A program made the position numbers and the translations under genes. DNA of 25,396 nucleotides from JAIOPA01 sp046076045. GTDB lineage: Bacteria; Eisenbacteria; RBG-16-71-46. The notes under the pieces are model-generated. The model searched no databases. It had not been told where the DNA came from and saw nothing but the letters and a program-made list of their open reading frames with translations. The stretch lies in assembly GCA_046076045.1 (NCBI GenBank), contig JBJTRI010000171.1, forward strand, positions 1 through 25,396. Direction: 5' to 3'. Below, piece after piece: positions 25,301 through 25,396 of the stretch. Positions within the stretch are counted from its first letter, which is position 1. Each line of letters begins with the position of its first letter.

Positions 25301-25396
25301 CTCGCCCAGCGGCAACCAGAGCGTGAGCCACGGCGACAGCCTGGCGTTCACGATCACGCCAGGCGCGGGCTACAGCATCGCGGACGTGCTCGTGGA
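22335..25396 (+). CDS. Large secreted multidomain protein with InlB-like repeats (3' end outside window)
   Basis: An uninterrupted frame of at least 1020 codons, with no stop before the window ends. ATG 22335 follows TTGGAGGC. A signal peptide (positive stretch, then Leu/Val/Ala core) is cut near residue 37 (VASA-Q). Residues 38-240 look like a jelly-roll domain of the kind common at the start of surface proteins in the FCB group (YTQNF, ALPAGWQGW, IDNFSAAG). Residues about 242-430 resemble a DOMON/CBM9-like sandwich. About 455-690 are beta-strand repeats with NWSNSGSFTPN and SSAQTLTG motifs. From residue 755 run 74-residue InlB B-repeat-like units. It is rich in Ser, Thr, Gly and Ala and poor in Cys, as expected outside the cell. 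Adhesion or glycan binding is likely. A C-terminal sorting domain (for example type IX), if any, lies beyond the window. Confidence 0.88.
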   Translation, partial: MSPLLNSSCKAPRERVLALVSSLVAVLAFGLVSVASAQTNPTAQSLPYTQNFSSLSPATGTALPAGWQGWTIGSAAGASYRTTAATADRVMTASGTAGSTTGAIYNYLDKPGYLNSGSVDASIAVALNTTGQRGIKIGYDIMTIRNPYDGTTNTRISLTTLQYRVGATGAFTTLAGLDYANNTTAQTTGTAGQKIESKSVVLPAVCDNQSVVQLRWVSRDSTGGGSRPSIAIDNFSAAGSIDGTIAVGEYGTHADGANQQSSSTGTWYMRSDTTFLYVGVASTNTTEAAVLYLDKNPLTTVNGGTNTDGNLTGFSTYDGSSFAALPFRADLVVYFKSGYREYRTADGAGGWSAATSGFGTYAESGSGAGNTREIAIPWSAIGGRPSAYNWFGYVAFSGGGAYASMPTENPGSGGGVTIGSAARWSRYYTVSTSSQTPFSRNSYCFTDASSVSSFGSISVYDFTMNSSGNSITRGTGKWSIANALRVDAGTIDFGAVADSANVSGGVSIASGATLKLSSSLGGDLNLYGGNWSNSGSFTPNARAVFFSGSSAQTLTGATTFDYLYNNNASGLTLANDMTVNSELGLGTSRVTTGANKLILGNAAATSRSTGYVVGNLEMGVPTGSAVSRTFHLGDATSYTPMAISFGNVSTSGTLLGTVAGAAGAPPAGSGLSTTKYVDRKWALTNSGIGFDNYSGTFNFVAGDVKGSASTAALAVAKNTGGTWSRPTVGTRTATSTQATGLTAFSDYHVGELLSYTISASAGTGGSISPVGAQAVNYGDSLAFTITPATGYSIADVLVDGVSVGAVSSYTFTNVTSNRTIVASFAINTYTITASAGANGSISPVGAQTVNHGDSLAFTITPATGYSVADVLVDGVSVGAVSSYTFTNVTANRTIAASFVLNTYTITASAGANGTISPVGAQTVNHGDSLAFTITPDANHSVADVLVDGVSVGAVSSYTFTNVTANRTIAASFVLNSYTITASAGAGGSISPSGNQSVSHGDSLAFTITPGAGYSIADVLV
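24597..25396 (+). repeat. Four in-frame 222-bp tandem repeats
   Basis: Units start at TAC codons 24597, 24819, 25041 and 25263, exactly 222 bp (74 codons) apart; the fourth is cut by the window end. Each encodes a TITASAGANG-like opening, SPVGAQTVNHGDSLAF, a DVLVDGVSVG core and a YTFTNVTANRTI close. They match the divergent InlB B-repeat/bacterial repeat type. Units 2 and 3 share an exact 66-nt stretch (24853-24918 and 25075-25140). Confidence 0.93.

Noticed and set aside
24285..25331. Minus-strand repetitive Arg/His-rich frame opposite the InlB-like repeats
   Set aside because: Its repeats are simply the complement of the 222-bp units; the plus-strand frame has a signal peptide, a ribosome-binding site and a recognisable repeat family.
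24597..25396. CRISPR array
   Set aside because: The 222-bp repeats are in frame, protein-coding and contiguous, with no short repeat-spacer pattern; no other array was seen in the window.

Overview
This is a compact, very GC-rich stretch of a Gram-negative chromosome. Gram-negative envelope genes (an outer-membrane beta-barrel candidate and an O-antigen ligase-like membrane protein) and a large secreted protein with a jelly-roll-like start and InlB-type repeats suggest a high-GC member of the FCB group or a neighbour such as Eisenbacteria or Gemmatimonadota. The fused ccoN-ccoO gene also fits. This placement is inference: no rRNA or marker search could be run.

Layout. 1-333 has no gene but holds a hairpin and a promoter-like -10, followed by tRNA-Leu(UAG). 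492-6429 is the classic proteostasis block tig-clpP-clpX-lon. 6449-8529 is a serine-metabolism pair, a class V aminotransferase overlapping a short serA, closed by a strong hairpin. 8581-9916 is purA with its own promoter. 10322-18627 is a complete cbb3 oxidase locus in tight overlaps: ccoNO (fused), ccoQ, a one-heme ccoP, ccoG, ccoH, a TauE/SafE-like membrane protein with a His-rich tail, ccoI and ccoS. An O-antigen ligase-like gene on the minus strand runs into the 3' end of ccoS. tRNA-Lys(UUU), an orphan zinc-finger anti-sigma-like gene and a small outer-membrane protein follow. From 22335 an unfinished ORF of at least 1020 codons encodes a secreted repeat protein and leaves the window.

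How the genes work together. Trigger factor folds nascent chains and ClpXP and Lon degrade failed ones. The aminotransferase and SerA probably make serine (or interconvert serine and glyoxylate). The cco genes supply a high-affinity terminal oxidase with its copper and assembly factors: CcoI P-type ATPase, CcoG, CcoH, CcoS and probably the TauE-like protein.

Most notable points: (1) ccoI carries an in-frame amber codon exactly between its N-terminal cysteine domain and its HMA domain; (2) the catalytic Asp of ClpP is Asn172, giving a Ser-His-Asn triad; (3) CcoP has only one heme-c site; (4) ccoS and the opposing ligase gene share 64 bp of coding sequence; (5) a cluster of CATGC/GCATG elements lies upstream of the cbb3 operon; (6) the secreted protein has four exactly spaced 222-bp repeats with signs of recent homogenisation. 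I found no mobile element or CRISPR array, and no clearly new multi-gene system; the interest is in departures from the family norm.
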